A DNA stretch of 64,000 nucleotides from Auriscalpium vulgare (taxonomy: Eukaryota; Basidiomycota; Agaricomycetes; Russulales; Auriscalpiaceae): NCBI GenBank assembly GCA_019915015.1, contig JAHBBC010000049.1, positions 1 to 64,000 of the forward strand, given 5' to 3'. Under the pieces are notes generated by a model that was not told the DNA's origin, ran no database searches, and worked only from the letters and a program-made list of their open reading frames with translations. How positions within the stretch are numbered: the stretch's first letter is position 1; the number at the start of each line of letters is the position of its first letter. Shown here in pieces: positions 10,811-21,697 of this stretch. The translations under genes were made by a program, and so were the position numbers.

Positions 10811-12208
10811 ATGGGCCTCGATCTCAGCGATGGCCTCGTCCAGATCAAGCGTCCGTCTCTCGTCCCTCGTCCCTCCCCGCCCCCCGCTCACCCGCACCAG
10901 TCACAGAGTCCGTCGCCGGCTTCATTGCCATCTGCATGACCGTCACACGAATATGGATTCGCCGCGATCGCTACTGGTGGGACGACGCATGGGCCGTCTT
11001 TGCCCTCCTCAAGTGCGTCTGCCCCCGCTCCCCGCACCCGCGTCCCCGCTGACCGCCCCCAGCCTCTTCGTCCAGTTCGCCAGCGTCTTCATGCACGTCG
11101 AGAACCCCGGTGCGTCCCCCGCCCCCCACCCGCACCCGCACTCACCCTCTCCCCCTCAGCCGAGCTCTCCAAAACGAACCGCGTGGCCGCCTACTACCTC
11201 ATGGCCGCGACGTTCTACACCATCATCTGGTCCGCGCGCACCTCCATCCTCTTCTCCATCATCCGCATCGACCCGGACCCCCAGATGCGCCGCCGCCTCA
11301 AGTGGCTCGCCGCCCTCTTCATCGCCGCCCTCGTCTTCTTCCTCACCCAGCTCCTCTGGGTCTGCGAGCCCATGCACGCCTGGAAGAACCTCCCCAGCCC
11401 GCAGTGCCATCTCACAAAGGAGGTCGCCATCTGCCAGCTCGTCTGTAAGTGCCCGTGTGTGTGTGCCGCCGCGCGCGCTGACGCCCCGCAGCGGACATCA
11501 TCGCGGACATCCTCCTCATCACCCTCCCGCTGCGCCTCATCCACGGCATCAAAGACAAGGGCCTGCGCCGCCGCCTCATCTTCATCTTCTCCACCAGCAG
11601 TAAGCCGCCCCGCCCGCCCGCTCTGCCTGCCCTCTCACACTCACACGCCCCCGCGCAGTCGTCACGACGATCGTGTCCCTCGTGCACGCGGCGTACATCA
11701 TCACCATCGGCGGCAAGAACGTGCTCATCTCCGCGCTCGTCGAGGACTGCATGTCGCTCACCGTCGCGAACGTCCCCGTCGTCGGCGCCGCGCTCCTGCG
11801 CCGCGTCGGCAGCACCGCGCACGGCAGCCACGCGTCCGCCTACGCCGACGACGCCGAGAACGGCCCGCGCTGGTCGTCCTTCCGCTTCAAGACGCGCTCC
11901 TGGGTGCTCTCCACCGTCTCGCGCTCCCGCCGCCGCCCCGCACCACCGTCGAGCGTGGCCCCACGCAGACGACGAGCACCGCGACCGCGACGGACCTCGG
12001 CGCGGAGCCCAAGGGCGAGGGCGCGCACTACATCTCCGTCGGCTCGCTCCGCGAGGCGGACAGCGCCGGCTCCGTCAGCGTGCACGACAAGCCGCGCGAC
12101 GGCGCGCACTACATCAGCATCGGCTCCGTGCGCCACGACGACGCCGGGCCCCCCGCCCCCGCAGACGTCGTCCGCATCGGCGCGCTGCCCGGCGTCGCGC
12201 CGCCGTAG
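10811..12208 (+). CDS. SAT4/rhodopsin-domain integral membrane protein
   Basis: Exons 10811-10850, 10901-11012, 11063-11109, 11160-11444, 11492-11599, 11659-11903 and 11969-12208 give 358 residues in frame. The protein has the fungal SAT4/rhodopsin-like layout: helices around IAICMTVTRIWIRR, YWWDDAWAVFALL, RVAAYYLMAATFYTIIWSAR, LFSIIRIDPDPQMRRR, WLAALFIAALVFFLTQLLWV, DIIADILLITLPLRLI and a final helix with HAAYIITIGG, ending in VEDCMSLTVANVPVV. Such proteins are basidiomycete-abundant orphan membrane proteins; the true ligand is unknown. The last intron (11904-11968, GTGCTC to CGCAG) is weak but is needed to reach the frame that ends at 12208. The tail carries two copies of GAHYISxGS. Very GC-rich introns lack a clear polypyrimidine tract. 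Confidence 0.8.
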
Positions 12209-12384
12209 CCCCCGCCCCCTCCTCACTGGCTGCTTTGATGTGATTTTCTTCGCCACGATATACCTTGCTTGACTTATAGCCGTGATAGGCTGTGTTTGTA
12301 TAGGGGACGGGCGCGAGCGGCGCGGAGCCCCGCGCGAGGGTGGATGCTTCTTGGAGTGCATGTATGTATACCGTAATGTGTTTG

Positions 12385-13010
12385 TCGTATACCGGGGTGG
12401 GTGTAATGTGTGGGCGACTGTGCTTTGGTGCGCATGTGGGATATTGAATCGAATGCAATGATTTGGATTGGATTGGCGGGGGGTGGTGGCGTGGTACTGC
12501 TTTCGGTGCATAGCAACTCTTCTCACATCCTGGCCATGCATGGGCTCTATCATCGCGGGAAGAGGCATGTAGGTACGCTTGGAATGGGGGTTACCGGTCT
12601 CGTTCGAGAACAAGAGTAAAGACGGGCGACGCCGCTGCGCCGCATCATCTGCGCGTCGCCAGAACCGTGGAAGCAGACAGATGAAGAAAGCTTATGTATA
12701 TATTGCAAACAGCTGGGCAGCTAGCCAGCTAACTACATTACTTACACACAAATGTGTGGCGTATACCGTGGTGGGTGCAATGTGTTGTGTGCGGCTTGGT
12801 GCTTTGGTGCGGCTGTTGTCGATGTCGTGTCGGGATTGAATGCAATGGTATGTTCTGGCGCGATATTCGCGTACGGCAAGAGACATGCAATTTATTACGC
12901 GTGGAAACGGTCTCGCTCGGGAACAAGATTGAAGACGGGACGACGCCACTGCGCCGCATCATCTGCGCGTCGCCAGAGAGACCGGGCTCTGCGAATGCAG
13001 ATAGATGAGA
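12385..13010. repeat. Diverged tandem duplication, about 300 bp unit
   Basis: The block at 12385-12685 is repeated at 12755-13005. Shared landmarks are GTATACCG, TGGGTG(T/C)AATGTGT, TTGAATGCAATG and the long match CTGCGCCGCATCATCTGCGC near the end of both. The copies have many substitutions and indels, so the event is not recent. Confidence 0.75.
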
Positions 13011-13886
13011 TTGTCAACAGCTAAGGCTACATTGCACGAGCTAGCTCGCATTTCGAAATACCCACACAGCTACTTACACGCTGATTCAGTCCCCGTAGAC
13101 AGATCCAAGCTTCGCAGGTCATGATCTGCTAATTCTACTGTGGCAACCTCAGTGTGTTGCGTCGCATGTGCAATCGAACCATCACTCACCCTGTTCCGTC
13201 CTGTCATGGCATAACGTGCTCTGGTCCTTCAGGACGACAGATCCAGCCTGGATCCCCGCCCAGAGAACCGTGACGGTGCGGGGGCGGGCACTGGTGCGAG
13301 CACGCATGTTCTCGGAGATCGTACGATGTCCCAGGGGGAAGAGGACGGCGCCAAATGCTTGCGCGGGTTGAGTGAGATGGGCACAGGTCGTGATAAATGG
13401 TGCGCCAGTCTTCGACGAGTTGCCTTGTGAGGGTAGTGCATGCACGAGTGGCGGTGGATGAGCGAGCATGACTGAGGCGACGGTGGAAATCCTATAGCCA
13501 TGTAAACAGCGGCTGGGACTCTACTGTCACATCAGCCAACTGTTGCGTCGCATGTGCAGTCAATCACCCGACTCCAACTCACCATCTGTAAGCAAAACCC
13601 CCGTCTAGCGCAGTCGTCCGAGGAGTCGACTCGGCGCGTCTTCTGGACGATCACAACGACAGACCCAGCCTACCCGCATTGTCCCTAGTGCTCATCGCTC
13701 GCTGCCTTGTCCTCGACGTCGCCGCTCCTCCTGAAGCCTATCCATACCCGCCCAGAAAGGTTGCACTGTGGAGCTCTGCACCGGGCAGCAGCATGCGAGG
13801 ACGCACTGGTATGTCGCGTCAAAAGTCGAGGTCGTGCGAGACGAGTAGCCACGCGGGTAGTCACTGCATTCAGGAGCAGACGCGTG

Positions 13887-13932
13887 GACGAGCGCGCATG
13901 GACGAGCGCGCATGGACGAGCGCGCATGGACG
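13887..13932. repeat. Minisatellite, 14 bp unit, about 3.3 copies
   Basis: GACGAGCGCGCATG is repeated three times without change, followed by GACG. Confidence 0.85.
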
Positions 13933-14126
13933 TGGGAAGACGGGTGCCGCTCGTGAAGCAATAAGACAGCGGAGAATGGGGAGCAAGGCTGAAGCAATGA
14001 CAGTATTCTGAGCAGGAGAGAGGACAGCCTACGGTTGTCAGTGCTGTGGCGTGTGTACACAGTTCCCACGACTTTCAATCACTTCCCTCTTTACTTATTG
14101 TACTTACCAGCACTCAAACGGCCGCC

Positions 14127-14932
14127 ATGATATCGAATAATTCTGTGGACCCCAGCCGCACGGGACGCCCCGAAGATCCCCTTCTTCCCATCGCGGCTAC
14201 CGGTTGGGGTTGCACACCAAGTCCCAACGGGCCCCTCACACGCAGCCCGCTGTTCTGGGCCACATCATCGCCCTGGCCGCCCTGCAGATGTGCAACCTCC
14301 CGAACGGGAAGGAAGCCCTGCGCACGCACGAAAAGTGGGTGCTGTCGGAGCTGGTCTGCGCCGCCCTCGTGCTCGCCGCGCTCACGAATTTTGCGCGCCC
14401 GCGCTGGGCGAAGCATCCGGGCGCGTGGCTGCCGGAGGTTGTCGGCGTCGAGCTGCTCGGACTGCAAGTCGTGATGGGCGGCACGGCGCTCGGGATGCTG
14501 CACTACCCCGCGCGTGAGTCTACTCTTCTGCCCGCCGCTACAGACTCCGTGCTCGGGAGCTCATTCTTCTGATGCTCCCTTGGCTTCTGACCATGGTGGA
14601 AAATTTCTACTTCAGTACCCTGCGTTGGAACCAACCAGGTCCGGTGCTAAAACTAATTCATACTCCTAGCGCTTTGCTCATGGACGTTGCGCGCATTGGC
14701 AGGGCCCTGTTTCCTCGTCTATACGATCTTCCGCCTTTTCTTGGTCGACTGTTGGTCCCGACAGGGCTGGATAAACTGTCTGCGTGCGTTCCAGCGGTTT
14801 CATCAGCGGTTTCATCGCAACCGAACATTCTGGGCACCGGATCCTGGCCCTGGGCCGAAGTTTGTCATTTCGTATGATCGCCGTCCGCTTCAATACTCAT
14901 TCTTCCGCCTCGGGCAGTGGCCACATCCCTGA
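14127..14932 (+). pseudogene. Tandem five-helix membrane protein family, copy A (broken)
   Basis: The start lies in a strong context (GCCGCCATGA). The family pattern is visible: a polar N-terminus, GPLTRSPLFW, a helix at LVCAALVLAALTNFA, a helix at GVELLGLQVVMGG, then a later exon with WLLTMVENFYF and a last exon with FLVYTIFRLFLVD. After SPLFWA the frame changes by one (14204 onward continues the family match), and the first intron (14514-14559) does not keep phase. Compared with copy B, two extra bases lie near 14263-14275. Either a pseudogene or sequence error. The last exon runs into the 5' part of copy B. The family is not one I recognise. Confidence 0.6.
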
Positions 14933-15595
14933 AGAGACCCTTCCGGCCGTCGTCGAGGCGGATAGCATCCAGATCAACCCGGGTGACTTGGGGCCTGTCA
15001 TACGCAGCCCGCTGTTCTGGGCCACATGTGCTGTTGCCACCTTCCAGCTGTGCACTCCCCCAACGAACGAAGCCCCGCGCACGCGGGACAAGTGGGTGCT
15101 GTCGGCCGAGCTCTGCGCGGCGCTTGTGCTCGCCGCCTTCACGAATTCCGCGCGCAGCCGCTGGGCGACATACCCTGGCGCGCGCACGGTGCTGCCGGAC
15201 TTGGAGGTAGTCGGCTTCGAGCTGTTCGGAATGCATGCAGCGATCGGCGGCATGGCACTCTGGGTGCTGCACTTCCCGCCTCGTGAGATCGGCTGGTGCC
15301 GTGCTCACGATCCCGCAGCCTACACTGACCAGCCGTTGATGATCTTCTTGCCGGCTCTCCTGTGGATTCTGACCATGATTGAAAGTTTATCCTTTAGCGT
15401 CGTGTATTGGAACCACCCAGGTAGAGTGGTAGCACTGATATACCGTCATGGAATAACGCTCAACGGACGCTACACGCAGGGCTCCTTTTCACACTCTATG
15501 TCGATCTCTATCCGATCTTCCGAATTCTCTTGGTCGACCTTTGGTTCCTATCCTACCCTGTCATATTATATCTCTACGTAACTTCGGACCGTTAG
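14874..15595 (+). CDS. Tandem five-helix membrane protein family, copy B (intact)
   Basis: Best preserved member. Exons are 14874-15282, 15319-15420 and 15480-15595, giving 208 residues. The first intron is only 36 nt and a multiple of three, so read-through to 220 residues is also possible. A polar N-terminus (about 44 residues) precedes hydrophobic segments near residues 45-63, 74-91 and 111-134, then WILTMIESLSFSVVYW and a C-terminal segment around FRILLVDLWFLSYPVILYLY. Conserved family marks are GPxxRSPLFW, CAALVLAAFT, RWATxPGA, a glycine-rich third helix ending FPPRE at the first splice site, and WNxPG at the second. It was probably derived by tandem duplication: sequence before the start (GCCGAAGTTTGT) is shared with copies C and D. 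Function unknown; membrane location is inferred from hydrophobicity. Confidence 0.6.
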
Positions 15596-16406
15596 ATGCA
15601 GACCGACGGTAAGTCGTATTTTGCGTTAAATCTCCCAACTGTTGTCGTAGTGCCTGACGTCGTCGTTTCTCCAGGATTGTCGGATAACATGACGCGGGCT
15701 GTTGGTATGTAGGGCAGCGCAGCGCGCCATTCGATCCAATACCCCTATCTTTATCGTTATTAATATTTGCACTGTAACCGCGTACTGTGCGCATCGCAAC
15801 CAGCATGCGGATACGCTCTGAACTAGACAAATACTCGATCGACCTCGTACCAGAGCTCCGAGCTCCCCACGACTGCAGAACAACAGCATCCAGACTGAGC
15901 ACGTCCTCCATCTGCCGCGCCCGATCCGTCCGATTCATCAATGTCGCAGGATAGACGTTGAAGTGACTGCGGCGATTATGCTGACGAGCAGAGAGAAACG
16001 ATCCAAATGAGTTGTTCAGCTGCGCCTGACGTGTCGAGCGGGCGACACAATCCAGAACGTACACATCGGTAGAAGGAGAACGATTCGGCAGTAGTCTGAA
16101 GCACGTTTATAGCAGCCTGTAGACCTCAGAGTGTGGTCTAGGAGGGTCAGGACCAAGATCGATACGTGAGAAATTTCACTCAACTCCGGCGTTATCCGGC
16201 GTCGAGTCTCAATACGTTATATCAATTTGACCGTATTTCGTCGGCCACAACCCCACCCTACAAACTTGTAAACATTGATTTTGAGTCCACAGGAAGGTAG
16301 TCAAACAATCTTTGGCCTCTACAAGATAGCGAGTGCTTGATGAGGTTGCCACGAAGGGCAGGGGATTCAGGCCTTACGCCGAAGTTTGTGATCCCCTATA
16401 ACCGTC
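15596..16406. other. Spacer between copies B and C
   Basis: No gene is supported. Positions 15740-15800 resemble the spacers of later units (Cxx TTATxGTTATT, then CACTGTAA, then CGTGCGCA-like), so the duplicated unit includes intergenic DNA. The minus-strand frame at 15561-16064 overlaps the end of copy B and has no recognisable feature. Confidence 0.4.
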
Positions 16407-17082
16407 ATGCACGTCAATAGTCCCCATTCTTCCGCCTCGGCCAGTGACTTGGACTACATCCCTGAAGATACGCTTTCTGCCATCGTCGACGAGGACGGCA
16501 TCCAGCCCACTGTCCCTGCCGACAGCGGGCCCATCACGCGCAGCCCGCTGTTCTACGGTACATTTGCTGTCGCCTTCTTGCAGATGATCACCTTCCCACC
16601 GAACGAAGCCCTGCGCTCGCGCGACAGGTGGTTTCTGTGGGCTGTGTTCTGCGCTGCGCTTGTGCTCGCCGCCTTTACGTATTCCGCCCGCCGCCGCTGG
16701 GCGACACACCCAGGCGCGAGGGTGCCGGAGGCAGTCAGCGTCGAGCTGCTCGGAATGCATGGAATGATGGGCGCACGGCTCTCTTGCAGCTGCTCTTCCC
16801 GCCTCGTGAGCACGCGTTCGTTCTAACTTCTCGCCATGGCTGATGCCGTGCTCGCAATCCCTCAGTCTATCCCCGCGACCAGTCGTTGATCTTGCTCGCC
16901 ATCCTCCTGTGGGGTATGACCGTCGTGGACAGCTCCATTTTTAGCTCTCTGCGTTGGAACCGACCAGGTAAAGTGGCAACACTGATGCATCCCCAACTTG
17001 AAGGCATATTGCTCATCCACGCCCAGGGCCCTATTTCATCATCTATCTGCTCTTCCGATTTTTGTTGAATGACTACTCGTAA
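16407..17082 (+). pseudogene. Tandem five-helix membrane protein family, copy C (one-base frameshift)
   Basis: Exons 16407-16805, 16866-16967 and 17027-17082 follow the family splice pattern. They encode the N-terminal polar region, GPITRSPLFYGTFAVAFLQM, a CAALVLAAFTYSA helix, VELLGMHGMM, LLAILLWGMTVVDSS and a last segment FIIYLLFRFLLNDYS. Coding length is one base short of a multiple of three. The break lies near 16770, where copy C has GGGCGC and other copies have an extra G. With that base the third helix joins its FPP end normally. It may be a real lesion or a missed base in the assembly. Confidence 0.6.
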
Positions 17083-17378
17083 GAGAGGGGGCGGAGACAT
17101 ATCTGCTCACGTCCAGGGCGTAAGTCACAATCTGCCCCAACTGCTGCCGCAGTGCCTGACTTCGTTATTTGTCCAGATTTATGGTAGACCGGGATGCACT
17201 CTCCCGGCAGAGCAGGTAGCGACGGCGCGCCATTCCTCCTCGTATTGTTATTGTTATTGTACTTTCATTGTAAATCGTGCGCACCGCAAGGCAGTGCAGC
17301 ACTGCTCGCCGTCTGTAAAAGAATTTACCACGCCCGCCGCTACTTCGCGATTCCCACGCCTGATGCTCTCGTACCGTC

Positions 17379-17534
17379 ATGCACTCCAATTCTCGTTCTT
17401 TCGCCCCGGGAAGCGACCCCATCCCTGAAGTTACTGTTATGGATGTGATGACAACCTGCCTAGTCCCACTCCCGACAGTGGGCCCATCGTGTGCAGCCGC
17501 TCGCAGTGCTGAGGCTGGAGCGAGCAACTGGTGA
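17379..17534 (+). pseudogene. Family remnant, N-terminal fragment (C2)
   Basis: A 51-codon frame begins MHSNSRSFAPGSDPIPE and continues to a family-like SGPI region in another frame. It resembles only the polar N-terminus of copies B-D and then stops. The same fragment recurs at 22410-22564 with one C fewer, which breaks the frame there. Confidence 0.5.
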
Positions 17535-17591
17535 AGAAATCCCACCGTGAGGCCTTGGGCCGAGTTTGTCGTCTCGTCTCATCTAACCGTC

Positions 17592-18207
17592 ATGCATCAT
17601 TCTACCGCCTCGGCCAGCGACAACATCTCTCGAGATAACCTTTCTGTCTTCGTCGAGGAGGACGGCATCCAGCCCATCCCTGTTGACAGAGGGCCCATCT
17701 TGCGCAGCCCGCTGTTCTACGCCACATATGCCCCGTCGTCGTGCAGACGTACACTCTCCTGTCACCGGACGATGCTCTGAAAGCACGCGAGTGGTTTCTG
17801 GGAGCCGAGTTCTGCGCTGCGCTTGTGCTCGTCGTCCTTACGAGTTCTGCGCGCAGGCGCTGGGCGACACACCCAGGCGCGAGGCTGCCGGAGGCCGTCG
17901 GCGTCGAGCTACTCGCACTGCAAGGTGTATTCGGCGGCGCAGCTGTCTTGCAGTGGCTCTTCCCGCCTCGTGAGCCTGCGTTCTTTCTCGTCTGATAATT
18001 GATTGCTAATGCCGTGCTCACGATCCCTCAGCCTATACTCGCGACACTGGCATATGGCTGATGGCGATTCCCGTTCCCCTGTGGTATATGACCGTCATAG
18101 AAAATATCATATATAGCGTGCATTGGAATCAACCAGGTAGAGTGGCAACGCTGATACAGCCCAAGGGGTATATTACTCATCCACGTCCAGGTCCCGTTCT
18201 GACATAA
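17592..18207 (+). pseudogene. Tandem five-helix membrane protein family, copy D (one-base frameshift, short tail)
   Basis: Exons 17592-17969, 18032-18136 and 18191-18207. The N-terminus MHHSTASASDNISRDNLS and GPILRSPLFYATYAP are followed by a shift at a run of four C (about 17731). The sister copy at 22621 has five C there and reads on as VVVQTYTLLSPDDALK. Helices FCAALVLVVLTSSA, VELLALQGVFGGAAVLQWLF and WLMAIPVPLWYMTVIENI follow. The last exon is only GPVLT, so the fifth hydrophobic segment present in B and C is lost. Confidence 0.6.
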
Positions 18208-18547
18208 GTCTGGACAAAGGCAGTCAGGCGCCACGGAATAAGTTAGGGGGGCAGATTGTGACTTACTCCCTGGACGTGCGCAGATATACCGACGCCGCCG
18301 GTGGGGACCAACAGCTGACCAACAACGCTCGGAAGAGCAAATAGACGATGAAATAGGGCCCAGGAGGTGTTCTCCCGGCAGAGCAGATAGTAACGGCGCG
18401 TGATTCCTCCTCCTATTCTTATTGCTATTGTACTGTCATTGTAAATCGTGCGCGCCGTAAGACAGTGCTCGCCGTCTGTAAAAGAATTTACCGCTCCTTT
18501 GCGATTTCCACGACACTGGCTGATTCGGGACTTACTCTCATACCGCC

Positions 18548-18900
18548 ATGCAGTTCAATTTCCGTTCTTACGCCCTGGGAGAGTCAAGCGACCCCTTTCC
18601 CGAATTTACGTTGGCGATGTAGATGAAATCCTACCCAGCACTCCCGAAAATGGGCCCGTCTTCCGCAGTCCCCTGTTTTACGCCACATACACCGGAGTCT
18701 TCATCTTGCAGCTGTGGACTCTGGGTGCTGCGCTTCCCGCCTCGTGAGCTCGCCCTTCTTCCTCGCTGCGGCGGGCCGCTGGTCGCAAGCGCGCCCCGGC
18801 ACGGTCGTTGGCGTCGGGCTGCTCGGCTTGCCGTGCGTGGCGGCCGGCTGGGACTCAGCTGCTGCACTCTCGCCGCCGGCCGGTGCTGTTATCACGGTAT
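18548..18900 (+). pseudogene. Family remnant, copy E with internal deletion
   Basis: After a start at 18548 the frame shifts. The family match then reads DVDEILPSTPENGPVFRSPL, FYATYTGVFILQLW and jumps directly to the end of the third helix (LGAALP, then CCTCGTGAG splice donor). The second helix and half of the third are missing. It is repeated at 23517-23870. Confidence 0.5.
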
Positions 18901-19254
18901 AAATGACAGCCTACGCCCAATAGTCTCGGTGCGTGCTTCTGTGCTCTCGGCCCAATGAGGGACACTCGTTCTTAGCACCGAGATGTGGGCGCATCTGGTG
19001 GAGTGGGTTGATCATGGCTCATTGCGCAGCAGGGCCCGCTGGCAATCTTCAATTGGAGATGGCCCAGTGCTGGTCCAGACCGGCGCAGCAGGAATATCAG
19101 GTTCCCGAAGACGCACGGTCAGCCGTCTTACCCAACCCACCGCTTGTCATTATCTGCGCCATGGCCTGCCTTTGCCTGACTTCGTTGTCTTCCCAGGAAG
19201 AAGTTACGCACTGGACTCCTGGCAGCAGCAACAGGCACGCTATCCATGCTCTAT

Positions 19255-19450
19255 TGTTGTAGTTAGTGGGAAGCCACTCGGCGACTCCCGAACATACTAG
19301 ATTAGATTACTAAGTACAGTAGATAAGCGAATTCCTAGTCATAGGAATATTCCAGTAGTCTTGTACTTAGGTATAAAGGCTCGCGTTCAGGAGCCGGAAT
19401 AAATCAATCTTATTCTCTATTTTACTCGCTCTCTACTTGTTTATTCTACA
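19255..19450 (+). repeat. 5' long terminal repeat of the Copia element
   Basis: It begins TGTTGTAGTTAGTGGG and ends TTATTCTACA. A TATAAAG promoter motif lies at 19372-19378. The following GGTTATGGGCCC could be the primer-binding region. No second LTR is in the window. Confidence 0.8.
19372..19378 (+). promoter_or_regulatory. TATA box in Copia LTR
   Basis: TATAAAG sits about 120 bp into the LTR and 154 bp before the gag start, as expected for the U3 promoter of an LTR element. Confidence 0.6.
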
Positions 19451-19531
19451 GGTTATGGGCCCTGCCCTTAACTGATCACATACAGTCACTATCTACCAGC
19501 CCTATCTATCACCCCCGAAATCTTCCCACCC

Positions 19532-20266
19532 ATGTCAGACAACACGTACGGCAGCGGCACGTACAACACAGTCCGGATCGATGCCTTGCGGGGCACCGAG
19601 AATTACGCCGTATGGCGTATGAAGATCGAAGATCTACTTACCAATGCGGACCTGTGGGATTATGTCGACGGGACGGCGAAGAAACCTGCCGCGGCAGCGA
19701 CAGGAGCGGATGCCAAAGTGCAAGAAGCCGCTGACGAGAAGATCAGGGTCTGGACAAAGAAGAGTCGACAGGCGCTGTCGGCAATTCGGCTGCGGGTCGC
19801 AGACCCGCTGCTGGTATACGTTCGGGACGAGAAAGAAGCCGCCGCCGCGTGGAGCATACTCGAGGAGTTGTACCAGCCGAAAGGAACGCTGGGGCTCGTA
19901 CTCGCGAGGCGAAATTTCTTCAGAGCCGAATGCGCGGAAGGCGCAGACGTCGAGGAGCACATCAGGAAGATGCGCGGACTGCAGAGCGATCTGCACTCAC
20001 TGGGACATCAGATCTCAGACGAAGATTTCGGCATGGCGTTGCTGACGTCGTTGCCAGAGTCTTGGGACCCTTACATACGGTCAATAGATCGCACAGCCCT
20101 CGGGAAATCCGGCACAGTCATATCTCGTATTCTCGAAGAAACCAAGCGCCAAAAGGAGAAAGCCGAGAAGCCATCATCTGACACGGCGCTTGCGGCCTAC
20201 AAGGAAAGAAGAAGTTCGACACACGCAATATTACATGCTACGCGTGCGGGAAAAAAGGGCACATGA
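19532..20266 (+). CDS. Copia gag polyprotein (capsid part)
   Basis: The frame starts MSDNTYGSGTYNTV and carries the UBN2/Retrotran_gag_2 pattern: L.GTENYAVWRMKIEDLL near residues 20-35, WSILEELYQPKGTLGLVLAR and FFRAECAEGADVEEHIRKM in the middle, and LLTSLPESWDPYIRSID later. These are typical of Copia capsid. It ends by a frameshift just before the zinc knuckle. With the adjoining frame the knuckle CYACGKKGHMKADC (CX2CX4HX4C) follows directly, so the true polyprotein is longer. Confidence 0.8.
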   Translation: MSDNTYGSGTYNTVRIDALRGTENYAVWRMKIEDLLTNADLWDYVDGTAKKPAAAATGADAKVQEAADEKIRVWTKKSRQALSAIRLRVADPLLVYVRDEKEAAAAWSILEELYQPKGTLGLVLARRNFFRAECAEGADVEEHIRKMRGLQSDLHSLGHQISDEDFGMALLTSLPESWDPYIRSIDRTALGKSGTVISRILEETKRQKEKAEKPSSDTALAAYKERRSSTHAILHATRAGKKGT

Positions 20267-20800
20267 AAGCAGACTGCCGCTCGAGCAAACGTGACAACGG
20301 GACGGGCAGGCAGAACGGCGGAGAGAGGGAACACAGCGCAGGCAAACACGGCACAGGAAGCGCCGAAGAAAGAAGAATACGCCTTCGCATCAGAGAACTC
20401 GCTTACCAATCGCGCCGGACCGCCGCTCTGGCTCGCCGACTCGGCAGCCACGTCACACATCGTGCGAGAGCGCTCGCATTTTTCCTCTTACAGAGATACG
20501 CCCGGGACATTGTTCGGGGCGTAGGGCACTCCATCGCGGCCCTTGGCCGCGGTGACGTGCCAGTCACTTTTCAAGTTGAAGGAAAGTCGGTGCAGGGCGT
20601 CTTGCGGGACGCGATACACGCACCACTCGCTGTAGCAAACCTGGTCTCGATCCCACGCATCACCGAAAACAGCATGCAGGTGACGTTCGAAAACGATTAC
20701 CTAATGATCCGAACGCGCGCGGGAACGAATATCGCTAAAGGGAGAAAAGTCGGTCGTATGTACATCATGGACCTGAAGCCCGGCTCGGGCTTTTCCCGAA
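20200..20800 (+). pseudogene. Copia zinc knuckle and protease region, frameshifted
   Basis: The zinc knuckle (near 20235-20280), the protease core LWLADSAATSH (near 20425-20460) and the downstream LRDAIHAPLAVANLVSI stretch are in three different frames. DSA is the catalytic Asp motif of Copia proteases. At least two one-base shifts break the reading frame here. Confidence 0.7.
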
Positions 20801-21697
20801 ATGGCGCTGGTATCCGGCAATGCCCGAAGTTGGGACTCCTGGCACAGAATCTTCGGCCACCTCAATATGGGTTCGATAAAAATGCTAAAATCGAAAAATA
20901 TGGTGGAGGGGATGAATGTCGACGAAGGGAGCGCGCCGGAAGAGCAATGCACAGCGTGCATCCAGGCTAAACAGCATGTCACACCATTTCCAAAAGAATC
21001 TGATACGAAGATCGCGGAGATCGGTGACCTCACCGTTTCAGACTTATGGGGACCGGCCCGAACACGCGGAATCCGAGGCGAATTCTATTACGTGTCATTC
21101 ACAGACGGAAAGTCGCGCCGCTCGATGGTTCATTTTCTCAAAGGGAAAACTGGCGTACTCGAAAAGCTGAAGTACTACAAGAGCTACATCGAGACGCAGG
21201 CGGGACGCAAGATGAAGCGTTTTCGCATCGACAATGGGCGCGAGTATCTCAACGAGGGAATTTTGAAATTCCTCTTAGAGAACGGCATCAAATTGGAACT
21301 CACGGCACCCCACTCTTCCGCACAGAATGGAATTGCGGAACGACTCAACCGAACATTGGTCGAGCACGCGCGCGCAATGCTATTGGCGCACGATTTACCC
21401 AAGTACCTATGGCCCGAAGCAGTAGCCTACGCAACGTACCTGAAAAACCGGTCTCCCACGCGCGCCTTACCCGATGGGAAAACACCCGATGAGATCTTCT
21501 GGGGAAGAAACCGGACGTATCGTTGTTACGAGAATTCGGCACGCGTTGCTGGGTACTGCAGCAGGATGGGCAGCAAGGAAATTGGAATCAAAGTCGCGCG
21601 ACATGTTATTTGTCGGCCTCTCGGACAATTCGCGTGCCTGGAGGTACTACAACCCACAAACCCGGCAAGTTCAAACTTCAAGAAATATTATATTTGA
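20801..21697 (+). pseudogene. Copia integrase, partial
   Basis: The pre-integrase zinc region HRIFGHLN with CTACIQAKQ (HHCC) is followed by the core with the catalytic triad: Asp in DLWGP, Asp in IDNGREYL and Glu in GIAERLNRTL. It continues through LWPEAVAYATYLKNRSPT. After FWGRN the frame shifts; the next conserved piece (LFVGLSDNSRAWRYYNP, SRNIIFEE) lies in another frame (21600-21720). No reverse transcriptase follows. Confidence 0.8.

Larger units (their letters stand above)
12209..14126. other. Intergenic stretch with tandem duplications
   Basis: No gene is supported. The stretch holds a 250-300 bp tandem duplication (12385-13010) and a 14 bp minisatellite (13887-13932). Confidence 0.5.
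17039..19254 (+). repeat. Large direct repeat, left copy (2.2 kb)
   Basis: This block matches 22071-24213 nearly base for base. It starts inside the last exon of copy C (TCATCTATCTGCTC) and ends at GCTCTAT, exactly where the Copia LTR begins. It holds the C tail, fragment C2, copy D and remnant E. Differences from the right copy are mostly one-base indels in homopolymers plus one diverged patch of about 115 bp (right copy 22858-22975). Confidence 0.95.

Noticed and set aside
10490..10897. Minus-strand ORF with LDLDEAIAEIEAHG, TPR-like
   Set aside because: It lies antisense to the first exon of the SAT4-type gene and its leader in very GC-rich DNA. The rest is Arg/Gly low complexity.
11904..11968. 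Frameshift in the SAT4-type gene
   Set aside because: A 65 nt GT-AG intron at this place restores the frame and makes total coding length a multiple of three, so a lesion need not be assumed.
15561..16064. Minus-strand ORF of 167 codons
   Set aside because: Overlaps the last exon of family copy B, has no recognisable domain and no supporting codon pattern.
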